Source: Strongylocentrotus purpuratus
Taxonomy: Eukaryota; Echinodermata; Echinoidea; Camarodonta; Strongylocentrotidae
DNA: 64,000 nucleotides
Direction: 5' to 3'
Assembly: GCF_000002235.5 (NCBI RefSeq)
Contig: NW_022145539.1
Location: 1,621,110 to 1,685,109, forward strand
Under the pieces are notes generated by a model. The model searched no databases, was not told the DNA's origin, and saw only the letters and a program-made list of their open reading frames with translations. A program made the translations under genes and the position numbers. How positions within the stretch are numbered: position 1 is the stretch's first letter; each line of letters begins with the position of its first letter. This document shows positions 1 to 12,570 of this stretch, in pieces.

Positions 1-872
1 CTATAGAAAAGGGAAACTATATAAACAATTAAATACAAGCAGAACTTCTCCATTAAATCAGTAGTAACCTTAGTTACAGTTCTCACAAGAAAGGCGAGGT
101 TTGTGACACCTAGACATAACTATTCTAAATAATCAACAACCTGGGTCAAACATTAGGAGTCGATATTCATGGAACTATAGTCCATGGTGAATAGATAATA
201 CTGCTCAAAATAATATAAAATTGAAATGAATACTGGTTAATAAAAGCGACTGTTATACTAAATTAGATACCAAATTTTACAATTGTGCGTGGCCAAAACT
301 CAAATTGCATCAATATTTCTGAATTTTCCACATACCGTATCTTTAAAAAAAACATTTTTCCTTAGAATTTTCACAATTGGATAGTTGGTCATAACTAAAT
401 ATGAAATAAAAAGTATACAGAAATTGCAAGAAAGACCCTGTTATGAATGAAAGCCTATAAACATACAGAGGGAGAAATTATTATGTTGAATGTTGTAGGA
501 AAAAAAACACACATTGGTATATACCCGAGGGATATCATATAACCAAAATTTAAGTAAATATTTGCTTCATCAAACTTACGGATGATTTCCAAAAAAGGAA
601 TAATGGGGAAAAAATGTAAGTCCTATACCGCATGAGCACTGTAAAATTTTGTGTTCCATATTTTTTAGCAAATAGAAAGAATAAAAACAGCTCTAAAGTT
701 TGCTACTAGATTAACCTACCAAATATGGCACAATAAAACATGGCAAGTTTACACGTGGCATGAAAACAGTTAATCATTATGGCAGTGATTATATGTCCAC
801 AGTGAGTCTCTAAATCTATTCAAGTGAGTGCAAAATTACAAAGTATTATGTTTTGTATCACTCTTTTGACAG

Positions 873-878
873 TTTATT
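873..878 (-). promoter_or_regulatory. Candidate poly(A) signal of mitoguardin
   Basis: AATAAA reads on the minus strand about 1.0 kb past the stop codon. It would give a 3' UTR that includes the short inverted-repeat element at 1470-1659. No other canonical hexamer was noticed closer to the stop, but variants were not searched exhaustively. Confidence 0.25.
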
Positions 879-1469
879 GTTAATAACAGGAATATACATT
901 GTCCATGTATGTTGTATAGGAATGACACATTACTTCTTGAGATATTTTAGGATATATTCTTTTTTGGAATGGAGAGATATCGTTTAATGTATTCTGCTCT
1001 TTTTTATAATTGTTATATAATTTGTTTTAAATGACTATCATTATGATTATTGGATTTAAATAATTTCTCAGGCTAATAATGCATGAATTGGATTAAGACA
1101 TGTATTCCTTTTGATAAGTAGCATTTTGAAAACATGCTCGATTCAGCTTTCATGTTTTGAAATTTCAATTCAAACCTTAAAAATCAGTCATGGAACACTG
1201 GGGCACTGTCTTATCGCAAGTCCTCCAATTAATCGCAAGTTTGCAGTCTCCTATCTCTTATTTACATAGTTGCGATTGATAAGTTGCGATCAATATAAAC
1301 TCTTTATAAGATGGGGTCCAGGCCACTATAGGTGTGATGTTTAAACTCTACTACATAACCGATACATTAACACCTCATTTTCAGCAACAACAAAAAATAA
1401 CTTAACGTGGTCCACAGCGAGTAAACTAGCGTTGCAGCATCACAGGGGATGGTTAGGGAAAGATTGTTA

Positions 1470-1659
1470 CGGACTGTCTGCACTAGTTTGGCCAGGAGGG
1501 ATTAGACCTCCCTGCGTGGTCACTGGCAGGTGGTTATCTCATCAAAACAGCTCTCAATTAACATAAGAAAAAGGAGACCATGGGGGATTAAGGGGATTAG
1601 GCATAGTTGGCTATGTAGAGTGCACAAGTAGCTACAAGTAGTGCAGTCCCGCTTTTAAG
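1470..1659. mobile_element. MITE family G, copy 1 (about 190 bp)
   Basis: Ends GGACTGTCTGCACTA and TAGTGCAGTCCCGC are imperfect inverted repeats. The interior (GGAGGGATTAGACCTCCCTG, TCTCAATTAACATAAG) is shared with copies at 19955-20150 and 29612-29808. It lies past the mitoguardin stop, perhaps in the 3' UTR. Confidence 0.75.
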
Positions 1660-1881
1660 TATTTTGGAGCTTGAAGATGCAATCACAAATATACATGCCC
1701 TTGTCAATACCCATATCTCGAAGGATTTATCTCTGATGTTTCTCTCTCTGAAATCCACCGCACTTGGCAATATAGCTCAAAGTGAGTAATGAATGCATCG
1801 GCAGGTAATTATCATATTGATTACCGCAAGGATGTTCGCTTTCCGTCGGAATTACCTTGCTCCTCAAAACACTCAGCTTAC

Positions 1882-4800
1882 TCAGCTTGCGTTCAATTTT
1901 TGATTGATGATGGTGCCATACTCTCTGGCCAAGGAATAGATGTCTTCTGAAAGCTCGGGTATAGAGGAGTATCTGCACCGTTTTAACGAGAAGATGTCTC
2001 TGCAAAATTGCGTAACTTGTTCCTGCACATATACAGAGAAAAAGAAATAAAGGTTGTAATTATTATTTGATTTGTAATGATTATGTAATATCCTTCTTAC
2101 TAATTTCCTTTGTTGATTAAATTGATGATCCTATTTTATTATAATTTTTACATTGTAAACATTGTGCAATTAGTCCCTGGACTAAAACTTTGATTTTTAA
2201 ATAAACCACATTGAATTGAATTAAATTGAATTGATACTGGATCACAGACTCAGGCTGCTTCTGGAGGAAAATCTTGATGGCTCAAAGCTAGCAAAGCCAT
2301 AATTTGAGCCTTCACTTTGAAGAGGATTTGACAGTTCACTTCCCAAAAGAGTTAATGTACAATATATGCCATAGATCAAGGCCATTGGATATGTGAATGA
2401 GTATGTTGGTGTAATTCTTGGGCCATATCAATTGATTTTCCAATGAAAAAAAAAAAAAACACTTCATGATATCGCTTTATTGCGAGGTGCCATTGTACAA
2501 CAATTTCGAATCTCTCAATTTGTTGCCAATTTAGGGATTTAAAAAACTTACTTTCATTTCTAAAATTCCTGGCATCAAAACACAATATAGTGATGAAACA
2601 AAATGGATGCAGTGTGCAGAAAGTTTAGCCCTTTCCACTCATGCATCTGGCACATCTATTTTAGGTCTCTGGATCGAATGTTATTGAGTGGAATGATTGT
2701 TCTTGGGAGTGTTTCACAAAGATCTTAAGTTGAACTTATCTCTTAGTTGGACTTAACAATTATGGAAAGCCGTTGGCATCTATGAAAATATTTTGTAAAA
2801 TTCATTTTAAAAGGCATAAAATGTTGATTCAACTCATTCATATTTTCTATTATCGAGGAGATTTCATGTTCTTGATGTGGAATGTATAAAAAGTCTAAAA
2901 TACTTGAATTTGCTCTTTTGAATATATTTCATTTTAAGGCTACAAATGGCTCTCCATAATTTTTAAGTCCAACTTAGAGTTGAGTTCGACTTAGGATCTT
3001 TGTGAAACACCCCCCCCCCCCAGAAAGGGTTAGGTATACATACCTTGAAGCAGATCATGAGTGTCTTCAACTCCTCGTTAGTACCCATGAACCCCCATGC
3101 TAATGCTGGAGTCATGCTATGTGATATACTGTACATCTTAGCTAGGAAGCCGTTAGGATTCTGAAATATAACCAAATTTGTAGAAGAATTTTGCACGGTG
3201 AAAATAATGGTGGGCATATTGTTGAAAGAAATATATTCTTCACTAAAGGTATTACAAAGTTTTGGTATGGGTTCATGAATTTGGTTCAAATGAACATATT
3301 GGAAACATATGCGATCCTACAATATTCATTGATCGTTGTCGCTCCCTCTCAAGGTCAAGATAATAATTTAGCTATGAAACAATGTTTCTTGACTAAAATC
3401 GACCGATTGGCTATTCCTGTTTGGAAATTATATATCACAACTACATATTCTGAGATTTTATGGTCGCAGCTATCATTGTATGGCCGTAGTCCTATTTGAA
3501 AAATAACAAAATTTACTGGGAGCACCGGTAAATTTTTATATTAAATTTTACTTAAAAGCAGAAGTGTTTTAAGGGCTAAATTTTCTAGTCAATTTCAAAA
3601 ATTCCCCAAAACTTTGTAATACCTTTAAATACATAATTGGTTTGAGTTAGTGTGGTTCAATTCAATTTTCTTAAATTCAGCTGTGATTTCCAATAACTAA
3701 GCTTCAAAAAGCAATTGGCAATCACAAAATAGCTGTTGATTCACAACGTTACATTCACGGAAATGTTGAAATTCCCACAGGACAGTAAGTTTAATAATAA
3801 AAGTTTTTTTTTAAATAGATATTTTGATTTTGACTCTGATAATGATATATGACCTTGTTTCATTTAACCCTTATGCCAGGGCTAACGGTACATAACAGTA
3901 CAGTTTTTTAGGCCTTGAGTGTGTACTTAAAAATAGCTTGCAATAGTGTAAGCCGTAACAAAATACTGCATTTTTCATTGGTGCCAATTCATATACACTG
4001 ATTTTGGTAATACAACTGCAAAATTTGATATTCATGAGATAAAATATTACAAATGCTTAGCCAGGCCTTGTGGAAGTCATTACCTGAAGCATTCTTCTTT
4101 TTGCCGCTAGCACGGACCAAACAGCTGTAGCAAGAGCCTGAAAAGAAAAACAGTGAAAATAAAGCAAGTACATGCCACATTAAAGAGAAATATGTACTGC
4201 ACTTTAAGGAGTAAAAAAAAGATGTTGTATTGCCCTTTGCGACCAACCCAATAATCTTAAAATCTATAGTCGGCTTTTTAATAAAGTTTTTTTTTAAAGA
4301 AAAAAATGTTTAGTAAATAAACAAAAATAAGTTTTTTAAATTTTTAATTCCCAAATTCTCACTTGTCTTCTGCCATAGTTTAAAAATCCTGTTAGCGTAA
4401 ACAAGTAGACCCGGCCTCGTGTACAGGTATATACCATGCACTGCACCAGCTAGAAACCAGCGAGATTTGAGCGACGTTCCCGATTATTAGTTTTTTTGGC
4501 AAAATGTTGCTGTTTTGATATCCAACCGATCGATCGAGAGAGAAAGGACGCCAGAAGAAATATGAACAGATAGATGGAAAAATAGATAGACAGAAGAACT
4601 TACTGTTTCCTTGACTCCATCTGACAGCCATCTGTTTTGAATGACAGTTAGAATGGACGAGGGTGGGTTGGCCAAGTCATCAAAGGCGTCCAGAAGAAAG
4701 AAGTCCAGCACAATGTCATAGAACGAAAGGAATTTCACCTGAAAACATCAATCAAATTAAATCAAATTAAAACAATTAGACGTAGCTTTTTCATCAGTAT

Positions 4801-7800
4801 TTCTGCTTTACAAACTGCATTTGAAATAAGTATTTTACAGCTTGAACTAAAAAAAGCTTAAAGCTGTGGGTCCCCTGGTTGTTTACTTACAAGCAGTCAT
4901 GCTTTCTTAGTAGTCAGATAAAACAATCAAATAAACAACAACATAAATTAATTAAATATAGACTGGCCTTAAAAAAAAGGGTTTATTGTTTAGTGTGACC
5001 TATGTAAATGTCCATATGTGAACGACTCCCCTACCTTCCTCCCATTAAGCTCCTGTTCAATGTCTTTCCAGCTGCTCTGGTCTTTCACATATGACATCAT
5101 CTCATCGTAAGCCTTGATAAATCCTTGAGTGTCCTGAAAGAAAGAAATGATGCAATATATCACCGGTATGAATTATATCAGTCACCACTTTTCTGTTCCA
5201 CGCTTCATTTAATGTCTTCTCTCTGTTCATATTTTTCACTGATGTTTAGAGTCTACCGGTATGTTGTTGGCATGATAAGCTACAATAATTCAATCAGCAA
5301 AGTGTAATGAAATACCGCATGTATCCACGAATACAATATCTGCAATCTGGATTGTTACACAATATAGAAGAAAGATGTGAGTCAGTTCAACTTCGTAGTC
5401 ACAGTTGTGGGGCAATATATACCAACAATACAATGCAAACAAATGGCAGAGAAACAAGGAAGAGAGAGTGTGATACAAAAAGTGTATGAGAGAGAAAGAG
5501 AGGAAGAGAACCTTCATACAACACCAACAGTGTGAGTATTGGGAGAAAGTAGGGTCCAGGACCCTGTCTCATAAAAATTGTTATCAATAACCAATGCTAA
5601 ATTTCTATGGCAGATTTTCCCTCTGCCAATCTAATGTCACGATTTCAGTAGCTTATAAAAGTTATTGTAACTTGATATTGATAACAATTCTTATGAAACG
5701 GGACCCAGGTTTGTTACTTTCAAAATGGAGTTGCACATATCCTTAATACATGAATACTGATAAAATCACAGGCTAAAAGGAAGGAGACGGTGTCTAGAAA
5801 AGATATGAGACTTACATAGTTTGCGTGCCACAAAAGATCAGCAGTCAGTTGCAGGCCGACGTCTGAAAAGTAGTCTTTGACGCTGCTATCTTGGAACAGA
5901 ACTATGGTGGCTTGGCGAATACAATGTAGCTTAGCAAGGAAGTCCTCATCACTGGAACACTGCAAAACCTCAGTTCTAATGAGAGAATACAATGTGATAG
6001 CTGTGAAATTCTCTGAAGTTTAGTTACATTACAATGTGGGTTCCTACGACTGCATCAACTATGGTCAAAACATGTCTTAGTGGCCAACTCTCTAGAAAAC
6101 GAGCAATATTGATTTACAAAATAACATTTGAATAAATACCGGTACTGGAATTAGTACACTTAAAACACATAGAGCAAACTGTTTTTTGTTGTTGTTGACT
6201 GGTCACACTCATCTGTCTATTCAATAACAACAAGGAGGAGAAAACTGTAGATGCGTTACTGACTTACAGTTAACAACTGCGTTATTCATACCGCTTGTAA
6301 ATTTGATGTTTTTGTTTTTTTTTTGTACCTCAAGAATGAAAGGTGGACTGGTTGAATTAGGGCTTTTGTTGAATACTTTTAGATTTAAAGAGGAGGTTGA
6401 GTTCTGGGAAGAGGTGAAAAATAATTTGTGAGCATTATCATTCTTATTATGCAAGTGTGGAAGAACATCATATAAGACATGTTCCCTGAAAAGCATGGCT
6501 CTTCAGATGCCTTCATATTCTAAATATGTCATGTAAAATTGTAAAACTCCGGGGTAGGATTTTTACGCCACATGTTCGTGTAGTCCCATATACATCTTTC
6601 TGTGTACAGTGTTTGTAACTTTACCAAGACTTGGCCAAATTTCTTATCATTTTGATGATTCCAGAACCTTGCAATACACACAAATTCTTATATGCTAGAT
6701 GATCAACCTTTTCTGGTCGATTCCACACCGTTTTTTTCACAATGCAATCACATGACCAGAACTAAACTTCATCTTTAAGCTTTAGTATGTCACATTCTCA
6801 AGCAACATAAATCGGGACAAATCAAATTTTTCACAAACTTATAAAATTACAAAACTTGGTAAGGGTATGAATAATTTAATTGTACTTTGACAAAAATCAT
6901 ACCTGAGTCTTCTTGCTTGAACACCGCCCTCTTTGACCACCCTCAGAGCTCGGATATACAGCTCTGGAGAGCTCTCATCTCCAGAGAAGAAGTTCAGCTC
7001 ACTGGTGAGTGATGAAAGGTCTCCAAGCTGAGGTTGACAGGGAGACAAACAAAGAAAGACTTCATGAACTAGTCGACCAACACAAACCAATTACAATTAA
7101 CAATGTTAAATCTGAGATGCATGGCCCTACATGTTATCAGTGTCTGTAATATGGTGTAATATTGAAGCCTTAAAAAAGATTGCGCTTCAAAATGATCATG
7201 AAGTGCCTCAAAAAAGTAAACATCTTTGAGTGACCGGTTTTACCATACTCATTTTCCCAACAGACTGTAGTGTAATATAATCCGTTAGGAAAACAGAATC
7301 TTGATAGTCAGACAGGCGATCGGCTTGTAAAAGTCATGGGGTTCCTGACTGACCTAAAGGTTTATAATTATCATTGCAGCATGAGCTAAATCCAAGATTT
7401 TGTTTTAACATATGAGACAAAGATACCCAATCCCTTTAATGACATAAGAAGCTCCATATTCTTACCTCTGCTGCCGATACAAAAGAGTCTGAGTCCGAGG
7501 CACTGTCACCACTCTTGATACTACGAGAGAAATCCCTATCCCATGATGCATTGCTAACGTGACTGATGTCTAGGGATAGGTCACCGAGATTAGAAGCCGA
7601 TAACCTGTTAGCTGTATCATCCATCTCGGGACGGAGGCTGTCTACAGCTTCTACTAACTTCTCGAGCTGACTGATGAAATTGGAGTCGACTGGCTCCTGT
7701 ACATAGAATACAAAACAGAAACAATTTATTTTTAGGGCTAAATTGATTAAATATAGTTTTTCATCTTGACATTATTATTTTTCTTTTACCACTCAATGAT

Positions 7801-10800
7801 AGAATAAAAGCAATATACATGTACATGGGCAAGAATTACTGATGAAAAGTTTTCAAAACAAAACAATAATTTTCAATTTCTCAACGTGTTGCCAACTTAA
7901 GGATTTTAATTTTAATTTTCCTTTTTAGAATTCCTAGCATCAAATGAAATATACTCATGAAACAAACAGGGTTACAGTGTATGCAGAAATGTTTGCCGTT
8001 TCTATTGTGCATCTGATATTATCTTTTAGGGCTCTTAATCAAAATTATTGAGCCAAACCACATTATGTGGAATAATTTGTGCGAAACGGTTAATGGAATT
8101 TTTCCCCAAAAAATCTTGAAACTATGACACGCTCCCAATTTAATTTGCAGAATATGAAATAAAATTGTTTCCTACCTGTATCTGTCCATCTATTTCAGTT
8201 TGTGATTGGTGTTGCACATGAAGAGCAGTTCTCCAGTAGCTGATAGCCCTCTCAAATGCCTCTTTACCTGTGGGTAAACAAAGAGTACAATGAGTATCTG
8301 TTTGACGAGAAGAATGGGCTACTAGAATGTGCCAATGAAAGATTGAAAACAAACAGTTCAAGAAAAATTGTGATGGCTCAGTGGTAGAGCAGTAGTCTAC
8401 TGGGTATGATACAAGAACTAAAGACCGAAATAGGAAGATTTATTCTATCACACCTCTTTACACTATGAACATGACAGACAAAGAAAGCGGACAAAATATA
8501 CAGTTCCTCAGGTAGACAAAGGAACATCCCTTCACTGCTATTATGTAAAAATGTGTAGAACAGGTGTCACATGCATATTCACCGTTTTACATAATAGCAG
8601 TGAAGGGATGTTACTTTGTCTACCTAAGGAACTGTATATTTTGTCCGCTTTCTTTGTTTGTCATGTTCATAGTTTTAGCTTCTGGTCAGTAAGAGTAAGC
8701 TGGGAACTTTTAGATTGATATAAGAAATCAGAGAGAGAGAGAGAGAGATAGACAGAGAGAGAGGAGAGAAAGAGACAGATAGAGAGAGACAGTGGGAGAG
8801 GGACGGAGGGAAAGAGAAAAAGAGAGAGAAAAAGAGAGAGCGAGCAAACAAGAGAGAATACAGTAATTAAGTGTTTCAAATCAATAGAATAGAGTAGTAA
8901 CACCACAAACCTAGATTGAACATTCCTTCCACCGTCATCATATCCGACGTGTTGATCGGCGTCAGAGCTCCGCTACCACCACCAGCCCCTCCGCTGCGCA
9001 GAGTACTAACGCTCGACAGAGAGCTGATGGAGCTGGCTTTACTCGCCCGGGCACTCGAGATGGACTGTGGCCTCATTGGTGGCACTTTCTGTCTGGGGGC
9101 CGCCTTGGGGGAACTGGTCAACTGACGAGAGTAGGGACGAGGCTGCTGGTTGCTGCTAGCTGTATCTGAGGAATAGACCATTCTTACATTATCATTCTTG
9201 TAATGTAATCAAATTTAATGCATAAATCTTTGTTAAGAGCCACATTACAATTGTTTCATTCACCTGTTAAGAATAATTGTATTTCAATAGTCAAACTGTA
9301 CATTGCATCCATTAACTGTTACTACATGTAGGTAGCACAGACACTATGGCTTGTCCTACCTTGCAACACAGAATTATGCAATTCGCAAATACTATTGAAA
9401 TACAATTATTCTTAACATGTGAATGAAATAATTTGTGCGTTAAATTTGATTACATTATGAAATCCAAAACTATTGAGTTTGTCTCTAAGACTTGTTTACA
9501 TTGAGCTACATTTAAGAATCAAAGACAAAAGTCTGTTTTGGGACAAAAGAACCAATACATTTAAATTCAATCTACCGGTATGTATCTTCCACACTCCTCG
9601 AATGAGAACAGCTTTCACACAAAAGACAATTATTTACACCAGTCCAGTAAATTGGAATAACATAGATCCATCTTTTAAACAAAGTATTAGTCTATGCATT
9701 TTTAAAAAAAGTTAAAGACTAAACTTTAGACACATATAGATGTACATGATAGAATCTCGGTTTGTTTGACTCTCGACTCAATCTCTTTCTCAATCTCCCT
9801 TTTCTAGAGCTTTTGTTTTTGTCTTCTACTATTTTCCTCCATTCATCTTTTTTTTCTTTTCTTTCCTTTTTCTTCCTCATTTTTTTCTTCTTTTTTTTCC
9901 TTCTTCCTAGCTACATATTGTCTATTTATTGATCTATAAGCATACTTTGTTCATGTTTTATTGTAAAATTTGCATCTGAGGAACTAACACTTCAACAAGC
10001 TCTGCTTCAAGTTAGTTCCTCTTTTCTCGTGCTATTTCCACTATACATTATTTATCGTTTCATTACATATTTGTTGTGATATAATTATTTTTGTATTATG
10101 TTTTGCATGAGAAATAAAAATCAATCATTTCAATTAATAACTGATGAAGAACAAAATATCTTATGGTCCAAGATGTTATAAAGCAAGAACCTTTTTTTGA
10201 TACCCTGTTCACCTTTTTCTGACCCTTAATAACGGAATGAGCGTCCGTTTAAGATACATGTCCGATTCATCTACTTATAGTCCAAAATACTCTGGCCTTT
10301 ATTCAACTAAAGTTTAAACCCGACAATTGGTTAAGACTTTTGTTCAAATTCAGGACAGACAAGGAAGTTAGTCTGAGGAATGATTTTTTTCTTTTGTTAC
10401 ACTTGATTTAAATCCAGGATTAGGTTCAACTAAATTGTTGGGGTTTACTGATAAAAGTTAGCCAATGTTACAAATTTGGGCTTACCTTACCAGTGTTTAT
10501 AGTTATTAAGTATATCAAATGTTAATTGGTCAATAAACAATCATAATTTGTTTCTTTTCTCCTGATTGTTGCCAATTACTATTCACAAATTGTGTATGTA
10601 GGTAATGTTCGTACGATTGCTTTCTCAGATAATACCTTTAGAATTGAAGATTGGATGAAAATTAACATTGAAGCAATGTGCACATTACACACCGACACTA
10701 AGAGGACTTAGGGACGGAAGATGGAACTTGGATGACAGATAAACCTGCAAATCTTGACATTTTTTCAATACATCCAATAACAAGGTAATAATGAACACCC

Positions 10801-11041
10801 CCCTGTACATACCGGACCGGTACATCTATTGAAGTCACAGTAGGTGCAAAATATGCAGTGAATTATTGAGTGCTTGGAACTTACCTGCATTAGAAAAAAC
10901 ATTAGTTATAGGTCTGACCATGGTCCTGGGTTGCTTACGACGTTTGCGTCTTCTAAGCAGACTGGCCGTGACCATCAAACCGGTGACAGTGACAGAGAAT
11001 GCCACTGCCAGCATCACCTTAGTCTTGTTTGTGAGTGGCAT
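1882..11041 (-). CDS. MIGA: Mitoguardin (MIGA/FAM73 family), 11 coding exons, complete
   Basis: Coding exons in transcript order: 11041-10885, 9165-8911, 8267-8176, 7696-7466, 7027-6903, 5975-5816, 5133-5035, 4738-4604, 4137-4084, 3160-3044, 2022-1882 (stop 1884-1882). Phases join without a break and every intron is GT-AG, giving 521 residues (human MIGA2 is about 590). A membrane segment lies at about residues 9-29, followed by a basic stretch RRRKRRK; a Ser/Pro/Gly-rich linker fills exon 2. The C-terminal half carries family blocks such as DEDFLAKLHCIRQA, YDIVLDFFLLDAF and NRWLSDGVKETALATAVW, and ends near DIFSLKRCRYSSIPELSEDI. The family sits in the outer mitochondrial membrane, promotes fusion through mitoPLD and transfers lipid at ER and lipid-droplet contacts. 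The extra N-terminal hydrophobic stretch of vertebrate members is absent from this start. Recognition is from memory of the human proteins and is firm. Confidence 0.95.
2030..2235 (+). repeat. 3' tail of a non-LTR element
   Basis: A+T-rich sequence ending in TTGAATTGAATTAAATTGAA, a short-repeat tail typical of CR1/L2-like 3' ends. No coding part is recognisable. It starts within the last mitoguardin intron, close to the acceptor at 2023. Confidence 0.35.
2706..3020. mobile_element. MITE family D, copy 1 (TTTCACAAAG ends)
   Basis: Begins GGGAGTGTTTCACAAAGATC and ends GATCTTTGTGAAACACCCCC. The arms also share AAGTTGAACTTA and GGACTTAA/TTAAGTCC with ATTATGGA/TCCATAAT. It lies in the last mitoguardin intron, and its C-run ends only 24 bp from the donor at 3043. 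Confidence 0.8.
3244..3629. mobile_element. MITE family H, copy 1 (AAAGGTATTACAAAG ends)
   Basis: Ends AAAGGTATTACAAAGTTTTG and CAAAACTTTGTAATACCTTT are inverted repeats. The interior GGTTCATGAATTTGGTTCAA recurs at 26758-27269 and 44664-45168. It lies in the mitoguardin intron between exons 4084-4137 and 3044-3160. Confidence 0.8.
5559..5706. mobile_element. MITE family E, copy 1 (TGTTATCAATA ends)
   Basis: Ends GGACCCTGTCTCATAAAAAT and ATTCTTATGAAACGGGACCC with the inner palindromes TTGTTATCAATAAC and TTGATATTGATAACAA. About 148 bp, in a mitoguardin intron. Related copies lie at 29834-30358, 42767-42919 and 56962-57117. Confidence 0.8.
6566..6779 (-). mobile_element. MITE family F, truncated copy (ACTGGTCTTTACC family)
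   Basis: Shares CCCATATACATCTTTCTGTG, GATGATTCCAGAACCTTGCA and CGATTCCACACCGT with the full copies near 29962, 49627 and 60991, but lacks one half. It lies in a mitoguardin intron. Confidence 0.65.
7466..7498 (-). other. FFAT-like motif in mitoguardin (end of coding exon 4)
   Basis: Residues 235-245 read SDSDSFVSAAE. This aligns with the DSFFSATE stretch of vertebrate MIGA2, which is the FFAT-type site that binds the ER proteins VAPA/VAPB. The acidic and Ser-rich lead-in (about residues 228-239) and the Phe at 240 are kept; the second Phe of MIGA2 is Val here. Binding is inferred from the family, not shown. Confidence 0.6.
8460..8676. mobile_element. Long-arm hairpin element in mitoguardin intron
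   Basis: Two inverted arms of about 90 bp, starting CACTATGAACATGACAGACA and ending TTTGTCATGTTCATAG, flank a spacer of about 35 bp. The arms keep GTTCCTCAGGTAGACAAAG against CTTTGTCTACCTAAGGAAC. The RNA would form a long hairpin. No second copy was noticed in the window. Confidence 0.7.
8718..8850 (+). repeat. (GA)n-rich simple repeat
   Basis: About 130 bases of GAGAGA with scattered A and G changes, all purine on the plus strand. It lies in a mitoguardin intron about 60 bp from exon 2. Confidence 0.85.
9195..9462. mobile_element. Imperfect inverted-repeat element in mitoguardin intron
   Basis: Arms pair TGTAATCAAATTTAATGCA with TGCGTTAAATTTGATTACA, and AAGAATAATTGTATTTCAAT with ATTGAAATACAATTATTCTT. 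One arm carries about 30 extra bases, and the loop is about 85 bp. Confidence 0.65.
9463..10140 (+). mobile_element. CR1-like LINE, 3' end fragment
   Basis: A frame at 9473-9715 has the reverse-transcriptase C-tail pattern: R-x-T-x-F, then SPVNWNNIDPSFKQS, then FKK and stop, as in CR1/Jockey-group elements. The 3' UTR holds a perfect-looking hairpin, GAGGAACTAAC ... GTTAGTTCCTC (9977-10021), and ends in AAATAAAAATCAATC. It lies antisense to mitoguardin in the intron upstream of coding exon 2. Clade assignment is approximate. Confidence 0.6.
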
Positions 11042-12570
11042 GACTTCTAGATCTGGAAAGAAAAATTAGACCGGTTTATTTATATATTCTAATTTTATGC
11101 ATACTTTTTATATAAAGGTTGTTCTTGACATCCTGAAAGCTTGCCTGAGGCTTGCCCGACTTAGCAACAAGTAATGTTTGCAGGCTGGATTCCAAGTATT
11201 GTAGTTTATTCACTGATAAGGGGTTAATGGAATAAATCATCACAAGGTCCCCATGAAAGAAAAATCTATACATTTGATGATGTTAGCAATTTGCAAACAT
11301 AGCTCAGCAGATATTAAATAGATGTGTTTTGAAGGTGCCACATTTAGAATACCCGACCTTAGCATCATAGGGCAGAGATAAAACAATTGTTTTTTCTCTA
11401 GTCTATGGCTTTTGAGAAGTTGTAACATGTGGTAAAGTTTATTTTTTCACGTTTGAATTTGAATAATGGAGCATGGTTTCTACTTTCTTATTGTCCGATT
11501 AATTTTTCACTTGGCTTCTACACTAAGAAGTAAGATAAGATATTCACAAACATAGAAAGGCAGAAAGGCAAGTGCATTCTCTTATAAGCCCCACATGCAT
11601 ATGGCAGAGTACTGAAAAAACTTAATTTCAGAAACTTTTGGAGCATTTAATATTAATTATGAGCATAAACTTGAAGCCATTATGGCATGAATGGAATGTT
11701 TGTAAATATTTCTATTGGCAAGATTTGCGAAACTTCCATGTAGTCAAATACTGACACAACAATGAATGGATGTAGGTACGTGACTATCCGCGCATCTACG
11801 GTGCATCAATTTGGTACCGCGCTCTTAATTCACGATCAATTTCAAATGCACCGACAGGGCTCTATTCAAATTGCTTTAGCGCTTACATCATGAATATGGT
11901 ATCGATCGAGATAAGGGGGAAATTCCACTTGGTATCGTTCTTCAACTTTGTGTGTGCGATGAACAGAACCGGAGCTACGTGCAAACAAAGATTGACTAAA
12001 TATTCAAAGCATCAGATTTCAACGAAAGAACTTAAGTATGGTTTTGAATTTTATATCTTTCAAAAGCATATTTATTTATTTACCTGCATATAAAATATCT
12101 AGGTGATTTGACTATTAACTATTTTAGATGTAGATCTAGATCTATTTTTCATCCTCTTTCAAAATGCTACTTTTTTTATTAAGGTAAGGAGATGCAATGC
12201 CAATGAATTCTATTTTTTTGTTCACATAGATCTAGATCTATCTAATTCACGCAATAGACTCTAGACCTCTAGATCTATCATGAAAATGGCTCTCCTATAC
12301 AAATCGCGCTTGTTTCTGGTTTTAAAGAGAAAATGCCTGCGTCTTCTCTCTTGACATGATCACCATGAGACAGTCAATTTAAAGAATGCAAAGACCCGCC
12401 TTCAAATACCCCATCAATTTCAACATGCGGGACTAAACAAGTCCAAACTGCAAGCAGGGATCTACAACACAACTCAACTGCACACACAATTCACCACCTC
12501 ACGAAAGACATATTTCACATAATCGTACACTCTTAATACCTGAAAAATCATTTGAATATAAAGAACTTAC

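Noticed and set aside
1727-2005. 92-codon minus-strand frame
   Set aside because: Overlaps the real last mitoguardin exon (1882-2022) in a different frame.
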